Origin: Dictyophora rubrovolvata
Taxonomy: Eukaryota > Basidiomycota > Agaricomycetes > Phallales > Phallaceae
Direction of reading: 5' to 3'
Assembly: GCA_029959195.1 (NCBI GenBank)
Contig: CP114117.1
Span: forward strand, 2,852,001-2,916,000
DNA length: 64,000 nucleotides
This document shows, piece by piece, positions 12,001-23,188 of the stretch (positions are counted from its first letter, which is position 1; each line of letters begins with the position of its first letter). The notes beneath the pieces were generated by a model that ran no database searches, was not told the DNA's origin, and saw only the letters and a list, made by a program, of their open reading frames with translations. The position numbers were made by a program, and so were the translations under genes.

Positions 12001-14014
12001 CACTGCGATCTACGACTCGATGGATTACAGATTCGACTCATTGACGTTGGTATAATTCAGTCACGAAGACCTTACCCGTAATTCATTCATGCGGTGATGG
12101 TAATCCAAGTTTATTAAACAGGTAGGAAATACAGAAACGATGCAAGCTATGGAACCTCGTGAACTACGACCGAAGCGACAGAATCGAGCGACGTACTTGG
12201 AGCCTAAGCTGCACTAGCCCTAGGTCAAGTTTCTTTCAGCACTCTAGACTGGGTTCCAAGGAGAGCTTATAACCATTGCTTTAGAATATCTTGCGTTGCA
12301 CATTGGGTATCGTGAATCAAACTTTGGCCATCAAACCCTTATGCATGAGTCGATAAGGGTTATTCTCCGGGACAAAACCAATTTCTCAGACTGAAGATCC
12401 GAACGTAAAACCACGTAAGGTAAGCTTTGCCGAAAATACATTGCGTGCGCTAATATAAAAACTCGAGGATAAATTTTCAGATTGCGCACCTTCAGTAGCT
12501 CCACACTAATAACGGCAAAGAATCGCTAAGAGCGTACTAGAACAAGGGGTCGTCAAAAGATAATTAAACCACGCTAACATGTCAAACACTCACAACCAAC
12601 AGCATAGTCCGTCCCGTTTTGACAACCATTCATTTCATGATGGTAACGAAATAAGGGGAAAGCACGAGCTTGGAAACAGGTTTCAGAGTATCATGATAAG
12701 TAGCGAGCTTTGAAAAAAAAACAGATCCTCGTCCATAACCATTTGCGCACGTGGAAAATGTGGACGGGAAATGATGACGGTTCTCAGACTTCTCGATAAA
12801 CTGTGATATTAGTGACTTACTATAGCAGATCCGATGAACTTGAGCGTAGCCAAAGTTGATAAAGTGTAGCCCCACAAGCCTATCACAATGCGCAGACTGC
12901 GCCCTTTGTTTTATTTTGTGTTGATGTATAACTTCCGTGCCTTCATTTTTAAAACGTGCCCAAGCAGTTTTTTTGTAGCTGACAGCGGATGGTGATTGAT
13001 AATGATTTTAGATCCATCGCTTACTGCAGTAAATAGACCAAGATCGCACGGTAAAACGGAGAACCGATTATAGAGCAAGATGGTTTCAACTCTCATTGGT
13101 TTGAAACGATGAGAATAATCACAGTCCAGTAAACGAGTGTCTTCAAGTTCGGGAGACATTAACAACGAAGTAGGCTGGCTGTGCAGTGTAACTAGTATTG
13201 TCTGTAAAGGTGCTCAGCGTCTTAGGCTTTAACCAAGAAGACTAGAGCCGTACTTACTCAGCATCATCTTCAACATCTGGAGAAATTAACAGACGCGTTT
13301 TGCTACGGCTCTATCCCATGCTCCGGAAAACGCGTATTTGCGTTCAGGGTATGTAGTCCTAAAGTGACAAGCATGTCAAGGCACCTATATTCTTAAAAAA
13401 GTTGCACACCTTCAGCTTCAAATCTCAGAAGACGACGGCTGAGGAGGAAAAGTTTTACATTGACGCCGGTGACGCTGTCACCGGTCTTGGTGTTTTCTTT
13501 CCGACGTCTACGGTCTCACTATGTTGCAACGATGTAAGAATGATATATGTAAAAATCAATATCACGGTCAGCTGGTAATTGTTATATTTCTTGTTCATGT
13601 CAAAATCCTCGGCTGATGGCGTGAAATTAAATTTGTTGATTGTCTGCAAATCATAATAGTCGACAGTCAGATATATACAAGATATATGTTCCTCAAGCTT
13701 TTTTGCCCCACGTTCTATGGGAAAACTTGAACGATTTATCCAATGGACATGCGCACGCTTATGAGGGTTTCAGAATCCAAATCTCGAATGCTGAATGCTT
13801 CTGACTCGCTATTTTCAGCAGCCAAGGGTCGTCTATATTATGTATACTTCGACGAAAATGTTCCTCGGGAACTTCAATTCCCTTAGCTTCGGATCGAGGC
13901 CACATAAATGATAACAACTCGCGCAACCTGGCCATGGCACGCCTCGGTTTAAACCGCGTTCTAAGATGGCTGATAAGGTGTTTTGAAGGTCTCAGGCATA
14001 GGATCTACTTCAAC
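6084..14014. other. Long gene-poor region
   Basis: About 8 kb without a gene I can support. Up to about 7190 it is the duplicated upstream block of copy 1. Beyond that only short scattered frames occur, none with family character. A GC-richer patch lies at about 7500-7680, preceded by a C/A-rich stretch. CACGTG sites occur at 8893 and 11678. The mosaic, stop-rich texture would fit decayed repeats, but I recognise no specific element. Confidence 0.4.
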
Positions 14015-14808
14015 TCGAAATTACCAATGACCGGAAGACCACTGCACTTGTGGGGAAAATGAGATTGTTTGAGCCTTCAACTTTCCGCTCGTATCCTCGT
14101 GATTGTGCAAGCATTAGCCTATTCTTGTAAGACTCGTAATAATCATGTTAATGTTCTAAATTAATGATGACATGATTGACAGATTCGTGCTGTTTCATGC
14201 GAATCCGTGACTTCATTTTCAGTGCTGGTATCGAAGAAGTTGTGGCCAGGGAATCTGAAAACAACCTGTGAACGTGACCACATAGTTTGAGGCAAGTGCA
14301 TTCATTTATTTTAAGAATCACGGGGTTGGGACATTACTGACATTGAAAAGCATACACAGACTATTGATAATCTGGCCGGTCTTCAACACTTTCAATAAAG
14401 TAATCATTCGTTTCCCAATTCGGAACCTTCTAACGATAGGTGACAATGCACGGCTTTCTTCTTTTATCCTGCTTTCCTTCTTCCCGTCCCACTCCAGCGC
14501 TCAGAACGAAGGATGTCTGCAAAATCGAAAATAAAATCCTTGAACTCTGTCAAAGCAATTATCCGCTCAAAATCAGGTGCAAGCATAGTGTCCAACTAGA
14601 TAGTAAACCGATATTCGCATAGATCTGAGTGGACGTCTGTGTTGTGTGCCTTCTCGACTTCGCTCTCCTCGATTCCGATGATTCTTTCGTTCCAGGGACC
14701 ATTCTTGTCCGTATTATTCTCCTCAAACCTTGTGAATTTCGCTCTTGTCGCCGTGTCAGATGACTGTCCCAACTTCTAGTTATCAAGCATTTTGGTACAT
14801 GGAGACTG

Positions 14809-14816
14809 TATAAAAA
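14809..14816 (+). promoter_or_regulatory. TATA box of family copy 2
   Basis: TATAAAAA occurs in the same AGACTGTATAAAA context as the other two family copies, about 65 bases before the first-exon position. Confidence 0.55.
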
Positions 14817-14878
14817 GCCCTAAAGTTTTGCGATGACTAGCAGACCAGAGCTCGATACATCTCATCCAATAGTCCAAT

Positions 14879-15803
14879 ACGTCTCCTACTGTAGGTTTTC
14901 TATATTATTTCTCCACGACCGTCATCTAACTTGATTTTTATTATGCCAAGTTTGCTAGCGATCCTGGTCAGCTAGTTGATTCGGGTGCTCCTGCCAATGG
15001 GCAGGGTAAGCCTGTCAGCGATTCCGGCCAGCCAGTCGATTCAGCTCCCCAACAGCCAGCCCAGTCTGGAGTCCCAGAAGATTCCCAAAATGCTGCAGGC
15101 ATTGTTCAGCAGAATGGTCAAATAATCAAGGCTATTCCCGGCGGAGCCCGAAACCTTTACAGTTACCTTGTTTATAAACCAGCTTCCTCTTCCTCCTCGG
15201 CGAGAGTGTATGGAGGTCGCCGGAACATATATTTCGATTATGGTCACGAGGCCCTGCACGCTGTCGTTAACAGAACTCTTGATGAAATTCGATGGATGCA
15301 AGTGCTCTCTTGGAGAAATGATACCTCGGCAGCACAGCAGTATCAGGTTTCTTACACGACGGGTCTCAAAATTACAGAAGGATCCGAAGTTAATGCAGGA
15401 TTCAGCCTTGGAGCATCCTACGAAGGAATGTCCATTGGATTTGATTACAGCGAAAGGACGTTTAGGTCCACCGGAACGACGTCGAGCAAGACGATAACTC
15501 TTACCGTCAATGTCCCAGCCCACTCTGAGCTCGTCTTCTATCAAAGACGGTACCAATTTAGAGATCCCATCATATTCGTTCTAGACGCGTGGGGACAAGG
15601 ATGGAATGTAGGCCCGTGAGGAGGGTACAATCCACTTACCACGAAAAACACTCTCGTCCAGATTCTCGCTGAAGAATATTATACGGCAACCTCGCCTCTT
15701 CCAGCGGGACCGGGATCCATGTAAGTAACGAATGTTCCCCACGAGGAAGAGAGAAAACACCACGGAGAGATGCAAGCAGGCGCTTTCCAACATGGGTCTC
15801 TGA
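14879..15803 (+). pseudogene. Aerolysin/ETX-MTX2-like family, copy 2 (broken)
   Basis: Second paralogue. It is closest to copy 1, with which it forms the inverted duplication. The same exon plan and protein segments can be followed along its whole length: N-terminal Pro/Gln-rich part, middle domain, Ser/Thr strands and a Lys/Arg-rich C-terminal tail. It looks broken, by about two changes. It is a fossil of the same family as the apparently whole copy at 18132-19048. Confidence 0.6.
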
Positions 15804-15945
15804 GTCCGAGTATTAGGGATTGGCCGGTGTCGACAAGATTTGGCTTTTGTAGAGATTCAGAACTTGGGCGAGAACAACCCCAATACTATTAAGGCTTCAT
15901 TCCGTCCAACCTTTGTTTCTTTTCTTTTATATGACTGATATCTTT

Positions 15946-18067
15946 TTTTTTCACCTTCATCGTCTTGTTTTCTTTTTAACAAAAAAAATGCAGAAAAAAA
16001 AACTTCATGTATATAATTGATCGGTTAGTTTAGATATTGAATTTGACTTGTTTGACTTTTACATATAAAACGGAGGATATTTGTACTATTACGCCGCGAG
16101 TATGAGTCCAAAATATTGTTGTCAATCTTTTGTGGAAAAAAATAAAGCTTATTGCTACAGTCTGCTACAGTGAGTCTCCGTCTGTCATATCCTGTTCCAA
16201 GAGGGGCCAGACTCGTTATGTGACAGTGACGCGTACGCGTGATGGTACCGCGCGCTGAAGCGCTGCCAATCCACCACCAGCACCCCCGCCAGGATTCACA
16301 TATATTCAATCGTTCGACATCATATTCTCACCTGGCACGCTCGATCTGACATCTGACATATGTTGCAGCGGCCTAAGGCATTGAATGTAAAATTCCCATG
16401 ATTGACATCGTTGATGACACATGCGACCCACCGCGATGCCATATCTTTCCTTCTTATTCTAGTCAAATTTTTGACGTGAAGACAGGAGAAACGTTTTATC
16501 TTTCCCTCAGGTCTGTGCGCATCATACCTGTTACGCCCTCTTCCACCCCACGACGTTGGAGTGAGAAGCCAAAGCCCAGCCCGCCAGGGAAACCACTTGT
16601 TACATGTTTATAGAGTTTTCGACTGTGATTTCAACATGAGGTGTGTCCCTTTAACTCATTACATTCGCAGTGATTCTCAATAACTCGTTTGGTATGTACA
16701 TCCAATATAAAATTTTTTAGAATCAGAACTATCATGTGTATTTTGACAGGAATGCTCAAAGGACATCATATTCCCTTCGCTTCGAAATCGGATAAACGAT
16801 AATACGGCTTCTGCAATCTTGAATGCTCTTCGTTGGCTCGAAAGCACCGATGACCGGAGTAGTTTACTTTTGGAAGAATGATTATTCAATCTCAACCTCA
16901 AATTCCACTCCCTCCGATTTGCCGCTTGTGTCCTAAGGTCGCAAGCTCGTCTTCGAAAATTCCTGCAAGACTCATAATGGTTGGATATTGCGATATGATG
17001 ACGATGTTGGGCTCATGCAATTGAATGGGTACTCATGACCGCCTCCAACTATCGTTGATCAGCATTCTCACTTATCGGGTTGAGATATGCGCAGTATAAT
17101 GGAAATATACAATAATTGGATCAAAGGTAAGATTGAACCGTTTCCCCCGCAAATTGAAGCTAACGCTGGTATACAAGTAATTATGGCGAGCGAATATGAA
17201 ACATATGAACCACTATAACAGTTTCGGAAGCGAGTATGTGATTCTTGATTATCTAAATCATACATCGCGGAGTTGAGATACCAACGATATCAAAAGGCCT
17301 ACTTGAGCTAATTTCATCACATGACCATCAACAATAATGGCCATTATATCTCTTTCGGAACGCTTAAATGAAAGGTGAACAGCTATTCGCATAACCCCCA
17401 TTCCGTATACGTTTATGCTCAAGATCTTCTCTCCTTCTCAAGCACTCGGAAAGATCGGGAGACCCGAGTCGGAAATTCCGGAGTAACAGAATAACTAAAC
17501 AAAGACATCACCAATCATTTAGGTTTGTAAAAACGGACCTTGGGCCCAAGTTTCAAATTAAGCTCGAATTCCCAATTAAATATAGTACTAGTATCACGAG
17601 GTCAGATCATGTCTTGGCGACGGACATCAGTGGGACTATGTAACAGAAAGCACTGTCCAAGAGCCATATCGCTAAGTGTCTAGTTGGTACAGCAGCCTGT
17701 CCGCCCAATAACCGCGCCGTTCCAAATATTCACAATTGCAGATCAGTATACTCAGGGGCCTCCATATACAGCAAGTTGCCGGTATTCGAATTTCGTCAGT
17801 ATTCCCGGGTGAACGCAGAGATGCCATTCCTTAACTAACGCTAGTTCTGGAAGGTGCTATTCCTGTGAATGCCGGATTCATAGACACATGAATAATTCTC
17901 CCCTGACAGGCCCTTCGCTATTTCCCCCGGGCATTCCTGACTTCGCTCTTATCGATTCCGATGATTAAATACATCCTCATTTTCTTCCTGAACCTTATTT
18001 TCTCCGCCCTTGTTAAGTCAGATGACTGTCCCAACTTCTATCCAGCAACTTCAGAGTCCAGAGACTG
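15946..18067. other. Intergenic region upstream of family copy 3
   Basis: No supported gene. From about 17340 onward the sequence carries stretches alignable with the upstream regions of copies 1 and 2. For example, the part around 17590-17670 mirrors 6480-6560, and 17940-18060 resembles 14650-14810. So the upstream region was duplicated along with the gene. The part at 15950-17300 shows nothing recognisable. Confidence 0.45.
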
Positions 18068-18074
18068 TATAAAA
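18068..18074 (+). promoter_or_regulatory. TATA box of family copy 3
   Basis: TATAAAA lies 58-64 bases before the ATG at 18132, in the AGACTGTATAAAA context shared by all three copies. The block from here to the ATG, including CCAATAGTCCAAT, is the best-conserved non-coding part of the family. Confidence 0.65.
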
Positions 18075-18131
18075 GTCAGAAACTTACAATGACTAGCAGA
18101 ACAGAGTTCATACACCTCGCCCAATAGTCCA

Positions 18132-19048
18132 ATGTCTTCCGCTGTAGGTTTCATACCTTTCCCCCATGACCGTCATCTGACTTTTTCTTTTTTCATGGCA
18201 AGTTTGTCAGCGATGTCGGTCAGCCAGTTGATGCTGGTACCCAAGTTGAATCGGCTCCCCAGAAGTCTGACCAGTCTGGCCAATTTGCAGGCGATTCTGG
18301 AGTCCCAGTCGATTCCCAAGGGACTGCAGGTGTTATTGAGAAGAACGGTCAAATAGTCGATGCCACTCCCGGAGAACCCCGAGACCTTTACAGTTATCTT
18401 GTTTATAAACCAAGCACCTCCACACCGAGAGTGTGGTCCGGTCGCAAGACCATATATTCCTCCCCCGGTGATCAAGCCTTGTACGCCCTCATCAGCAGGA
18501 ACCTCCAGACGATTCGATGGGTCCAGATCGTTTCTTGGAAAAATAACACCTCAATAGCGCAGCAGTATCAGATCTCTTACAAGACAGAGCTCAAGATTAC
18601 GCAAGGATCCGAAGTCAACGTAGGGTTCAACCTCGGGGCGTCATACGAAGGAGTGTCTATCGGGGTTGATTACAGCCAGAAGACCTTCAAGTCCACTGAG
18701 ACATCATCAAGCAAGACGATAACTCTCACCGTTAACGTTCCAGCCTACTCTGAGCTCATTTTCTATCAAAAACGCTACGAATTCCAGGATTGGATGGTGT
18801 TCGTCTTGGACGCGTGGGGGCAGGAATGGAATGTGGGCCCATGGGGTGGGTACTCTCCGCTTACCTCCAAAGCCGTTTACCTCGAAATTATGGCCGAAGA
18901 ATATTTAACGACGTCGTCACCGTTGCCAGCTGGACCAGGCTCAATGTCAGTGACAGTTATCAACGCCCCACCCAGAGCGGGGACAACGAGGAAAAGAGAG
19001 AATACCACCGAGAGATGCAAGAATACGCTTTCGAAGATGGGAGCGTAA
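18132..19048 (+). CDS. Aerolysin/ETX-MTX2-like beta-rich protein, copy 3 (looks whole), 285 aa
   Basis: Two exons: a four-codon first exon (18132-18143) and 18203-19048, joined at a 59-base GTAGGT...AAG intron. They total 858 bases and encode 285 residues. Residues 5-70 are Pro/Gln/Ser-rich and probably disordered. From about 75 a folded domain begins (LYSYLVYKPS, then VWSGRKTIY). Residues 130-205 have the alternating Ser/Thr and hydrophobic pattern (ITQGSEV, GASYEG, TFKSTET, TITLTVNVP) seen in the membrane-inserting hairpin of aerolysin/ETX-MTX2-fold proteins. The tail is basic. No signal peptide is visible, as in several fungal members of this fold. Assignment to the fold is inference from pattern; lectin-like or other beta proteins are alternatives. 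Two broken relatives lie at 5085-6028 and 14879-15803. Confidence 0.6.
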
Positions 19049-19974
19049 GTATACTTAATTTCTGCAAGGAACATGGCGAGCACAATGGCCGAATAGAGTC
19101 GTCCAATTGAAACTGAGTCGTATCATCCTTCCTACCACCAATGTCTTGAATTTCTCCCGTCCATAGTTTTTTGATTTTGCCATTCTTTCCCCAAGAAAAA
19201 ACACAAAAAATTCTTCGTGTATGCTATTTCGAGTTCAGGATTTCTTAAGAACATGTCAATTTTCACAAAGGGCTATTATGTTTGTCAATGGGAACACGTT
19301 TATTTGTCAAACGATACACATAGTATCGGGGTTTGGTGCATTCTTGATCTCCAATCTGTATGACGGTGTCAAAATATGCGATAAGGTTGCGAGAGCCATT
19401 GAGAGACAAGTCCTAATATAGACTGTGGATGAATGCTTGAGCGACGTTGGAACAAACGACAACACGGCATGTCGGGCTTTGCCGCGACGCTAGGAAGATT
19501 GGTTTGTGGAGTGTCGAGTAAGCAACCGGAGGGTCTAACGATTAATATCTGCAACCTACATTAATAAATTTACAATAACGAACTTGAATGTTTTTAAAAG
19601 GCGATTTTGGTTGGTGAGGACTTTTGAAATCGAGAGCAGTTATATAAATCAGTAAATCTGCAGCGAAGCATGGTTGACTGTCAATGATGTTTGGTCCTTA
19701 CCTGTGTTGGAGTATATTCCAATTGATATAATGGCTCCAGAGCAAGTTGCAGGGGGGAGTCCTGGTCCATGTCTCTTACTTATTTCGAAATTGTATAGAC
19801 GGCAGCGGATTCTGTTTCTTCAGTTTGCATTATATTATCGCTGGCTCGCAAACTATCCTAATTAGTAACATCCCCTAGCATCCCTATTATGCCCAGCAAG
19901 CTTGGAGCATTCTGTTGATTGTTCTAAATGTGAGAGTGTTTTCTTATTCCTCACGGTAACTTACCTGCTCTCTA
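19049..19974. other. Intergenic region
   Basis: 3' flank of the family copy, then about 800 bases in which I see no gene or clear repeat. Confidence 0.4.
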
Positions 19975-20204
19975 GATTGTTCAAACGCATGTAACCCGGA
20001 ACAGCAATGTTAAAAAAATATCGCAGTGCTTGATGGACATTTACAAGTATATAAATGAAGCGGACCGATAGTTTCAATTTATCACTTTGATTGTCTGTAA
20101 GAACAGGCAATTGGTCCGCTTCATTTATGTACTTGTAAATAACCATCAAGGGCTGCAATATTTTTTTAATATCGCTGTTCCGGGTTACATGCATTCGAAC
20201 AATC
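19975..20204. mobile_element. Foldback / MITE-like element with about 92-bp inverted arms
   Basis: The left arm (19975-20066) and right arm (20113-20204) are near-perfect reverse complements separated by about 46 bases. Both ends read GATTGTTC inward and continue through GTAACCCGGAACAGC on the outer part of the arm. The element is 230 bp, has no coding capacity and would fold into one long hairpin. Flanks are CTCTA on the left and AAATT on the right, so I cannot identify a target-site duplication. A non-autonomous DNA transposon is the simplest reading. Confidence 0.7.
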
Positions 20205-21147
20205 AAATTATAATAATGTCCTCCGACTGTCCGTAACGATCTCGCCCTTCAGCCACGTCCATCCCTGACATTAAGATGGAAAAGATTGTGACAGAAGACT
20301 GGCCTAGCTTCGTTTCAATTTACTGTATTCTCTTTCCGAGGTTTTTTTTTGGATCGCTTGATTTAAAATATATCCTGAATTGACCACATTAACGCGAAAG
20401 ACAGTTGGAGGTAATGGCCGCTGGCGCTATCGCAATCTTGTACGCCATGAAATCTGGTTCTTCAAGGTTCCGTGATGACTTCATATCGCACCCACAGCGT
20501 TGAGACGATCGAAATCCTATATTTCCCCATCCCGCTTCGTAGTCGAGATTGGATTGTAGAGGAGGCTCCGTATGGAAATGGCGAAAATCAAACTTCCACC
20601 GGAGTGTCATAAGCCCATCCCTGATCGCCGTTGCATTTGCGTTCCAAACTGCCACCAACAACTTTGTTTTACATAAAAGTGCATCCCTTCTTCAACGATT
20701 ACTGATACAATCGAAGAATGATACCAACACTTGCGGGGAGGCTTGGAAAGGCAAGGCACGCGCTAAAGATGGGGGTCGGCAATGGAGACTAAGGTAATAA
20801 GCACTGTTGACTATGAACAAATTTGAACATTATATAATTTAAGCGAAAGAGCCAAACCTTTTATCTGAGCTTTTTCTAAAAGGTTCATTTCTCCCTATGC
20901 CGTTATTCAGTGTCTTTGGCTATCGTGACCAGCTACTTCATCCGTTCTAGAAGGTCACATGTCCTCGAGTGTCCTCCCTCAATTCTCTTGACAGTAATCG
21001 TTCCTGCAAGAATATCTTGATAGCGAGGTCGGGATACCCTAGTATCGGGAGGTGTGCGTTTCGGCGCTCAGGGACAGAAGGGAAAGTTGAGCAGAACGAT
21101 GCAATTATGTAAGAGTGCTTACTAAATCTAAACTTGGTTTGATCGTA
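20205..21147. other. Intergenic region with one minus-strand open stretch
   Basis: A 90-codon minus-strand open stretch at 20389-20661 has no recognisable family and no matching exon neighbours, so I do not call it a gene. The rest shows nothing. Confidence 0.35.
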
Positions 21148-21723
21148 ATGTCCGTTCAACCCACCGTCCAACTGTCAGAACTCGTTCAAGGCATCCATAC
21201 TGAAATTGTCATCAACACATACTTGGACCGCATCCTAATTCTGATCACACAACTTGGAAAAGTCGGCAATTTAGCACGTTTTCATTGTACATACAACTTG
21301 CTCTATGACTGACTGTTATACTTACAGATTCAAGCATCTATTCCTTCGACAATAACACAATTGGAGTCCGCAAATGGAGATTATGAAGCTGATACATCGG
21401 ACGGACAAGAAGCGTCATTAGAAACGTCAGGCCCCGAGGGCATACCTGACCTTCCTCAGCCATCGCCTGCAATACAGTTAACAAACTTGCTGGGGATAGC
21501 TCCAAGCGAGCACCTTCAAATCCTGCATTCGTTGTATGCCTCTTATGCTGCAACGCTGACATGGATGATAGAAGAAGCACATGGGCAGCAGAGAGTACCT
21601 GTAATTGTAGGTGTTGCGCTGAAAAAGGTGTCGGAACAAGAAGAGCGGTCGGTCTTTTTGGAGATTACGAGGAGTCTAAAGCAACTTTTAGCGACAAGAT
21701 ATTCAAGTCTGAATTCATCATAA
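21148..21723 (+). CDS. Proteasome assembly chaperone 3-like protein
   Basis: This protein resembles PSMG3/Poc3, a small chaperone that with PSMG4 helps assemble the 20S proteasome alpha ring. Two blocks support it: ILILITQLGKVGNL near residues 30-43, matching the human ILVLVTQFGKMGTL strand pair, and further on NLLGI...LYASYAATLTWMIEE...VPVIVGVALKK, matching the second helix and last strand. The best in-frame structure is 21148-21286 plus 21335-21723 (intron GTACAT...CAAG). An alternative with the more usual CTTACAG acceptor at 21327 needs a weak GTCGGC donor at 21262. The protein is about 175 residues, longer than human PSMG3 (122), because of an acidic insert (about residues 60-90). The start is the first ATG in frame with the domain. 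The exact junction is uncertain. Confidence 0.65.
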
Positions 21724-23188
21724 TATACGACTTTCCCAACATTCTAATGCGAATAGCATCTTTCTGGCATCACCTTGAGGCGAACTGGCCCGGGCCGTTT
21801 ATTATTGTCCAATACAAATATCCATGATCGTTCAGCGAAGACGGAACTTTCTCCTCCCAGTTTTCTTGAATTCCCTGACTGCCCATACAAGGTGAGATTG
21901 CTAAGACTAGGTTGGAACTTCCTGATCAGCGCGACCCGTTGGGGTTGACCCAAGGGTCTCAACAAGGGATAGCCAGTACAGGGACGAAGACCGTCGCTTC
22001 AAAGAAACCATATTCGTGAGATCGTTATCGGGATGACTTCTGACCAGTTCAAGTAACCAATGTCCCTTAACATATGGGTATCTTCATTATCAATTACAAT
22101 TACATAGGAAAAGTGAAATAAAAGTAATCTAGATCATGTAGCTAATAAGATGACATTTACGAATGTGCTCACTATCAAAGCAGTTTTATGATCTAAATAA
22201 TAACTTTTTACAATCATTGCCGATGATGCATTCGACTATGAATTCACAAAATAAGCCAAATAATGTTGGCAACAAGCGTACAAAAACAAGCAGTACCCTA
22301 CTGACTTGTATACCTACGGGTGTTCAACTCGATGTTCACCTAAAGGCTACGAGCCTACTACAAAGTGTGTGAACGCGGAGTGAGATATCAAACAGCAATA
22401 TAAATTCGATAAAAATTTAAAGGTAAAAGAGAAATGACAGAAATATCAATATCAAAGAGAATAGTTAACAAAGAAAAAATAGAAAACGATGGAGGTGAGA
22501 GTTGGTAGAGCTAAAGGAAGGTCGGTCATGGCGATGACGGTGGTGGACGATATTATCACCGGAGGGAGATAACAAGGGATGCGGTATAAGGCGTGAAGGG
22601 TTGGGTCGATAAAAGGTATGTGATTGAAAAATGACGGAAGAAGACCCAGTTGTAGGGACAGACGAATGAAGTATACCAAGATATCAAAAATAAAATGAGG
22701 ACAAAAAAACCACCATTTCATTTCGAACCAATGAGCCAACAACGAGAGATACTTTGATAAGTAAGCAAGCCAAAAGGAACATATAATAACACAACCTAGA
22801 AAAAAAGAGCTGTGTCAACCTCGATTGAGCACCGGGGTTAGATGATAAACACGGACCTATTGACAGGATTTTCTTTTAAAGAAGCAGAAGATAAAGAAAC
22901 AGCAACAAAAGGAAGTCTGGAATATGGCAGAGGGGACAACAATATAGCATTAGACGAGGACGAGATATTTTCATCGATGAGTAGCAAAAGCGTCAGGGCA
23001 TCACCCGGAGACAACGACAATCCCAAAGCGATGCCAAGAAGACTCATCACGAAATAAATAGAAAACCAGAAACCGAGGCAGGGCAATCAAGAACAGATGA
23101 ATGGGAAACAGAAGACGTCGAGAAACAAGCGGCGATGTGGACCAGGGATTTTGAGGTTTGCGAAACACCCGCGCGACAGTGGTACTTC
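21724..23188. other. Intergenic region / long 3' flank of the bHLH gene
   Basis: Purine-rich on the plus strand from about 22380 to 23150, which leaves a minus-strand frame open (22452-22742) without protein character. It probably includes the 3' UTR of the bHLH gene. No gene called. Confidence 0.4.

Larger units (their letters stand above)
14015..15945 (+). repeat. Inverted segmental duplication, arm B (carries family copy 2)
   Basis: Arm B is the reverse-complement partner of 4940-7190. It contains the homologous upstream sequence (about 14015-14870), promoter, gene body and roughly 140 bases of 3' flank. The flank match ends near 15945, where it reaches a T-rich run. Confidence 0.75.

Noticed and set aside
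20389-20661. 90-codon minus-strand open stretch
   Set aside because: Protein-like in places, but no family, no supporting exons and no promoter signal.
22452-22742. 96-codon hydrophobic minus-strand frame
   Set aside because: Lies in the purine-rich 3' flank of the bHLH gene; the hydrophobicity follows from base composition.
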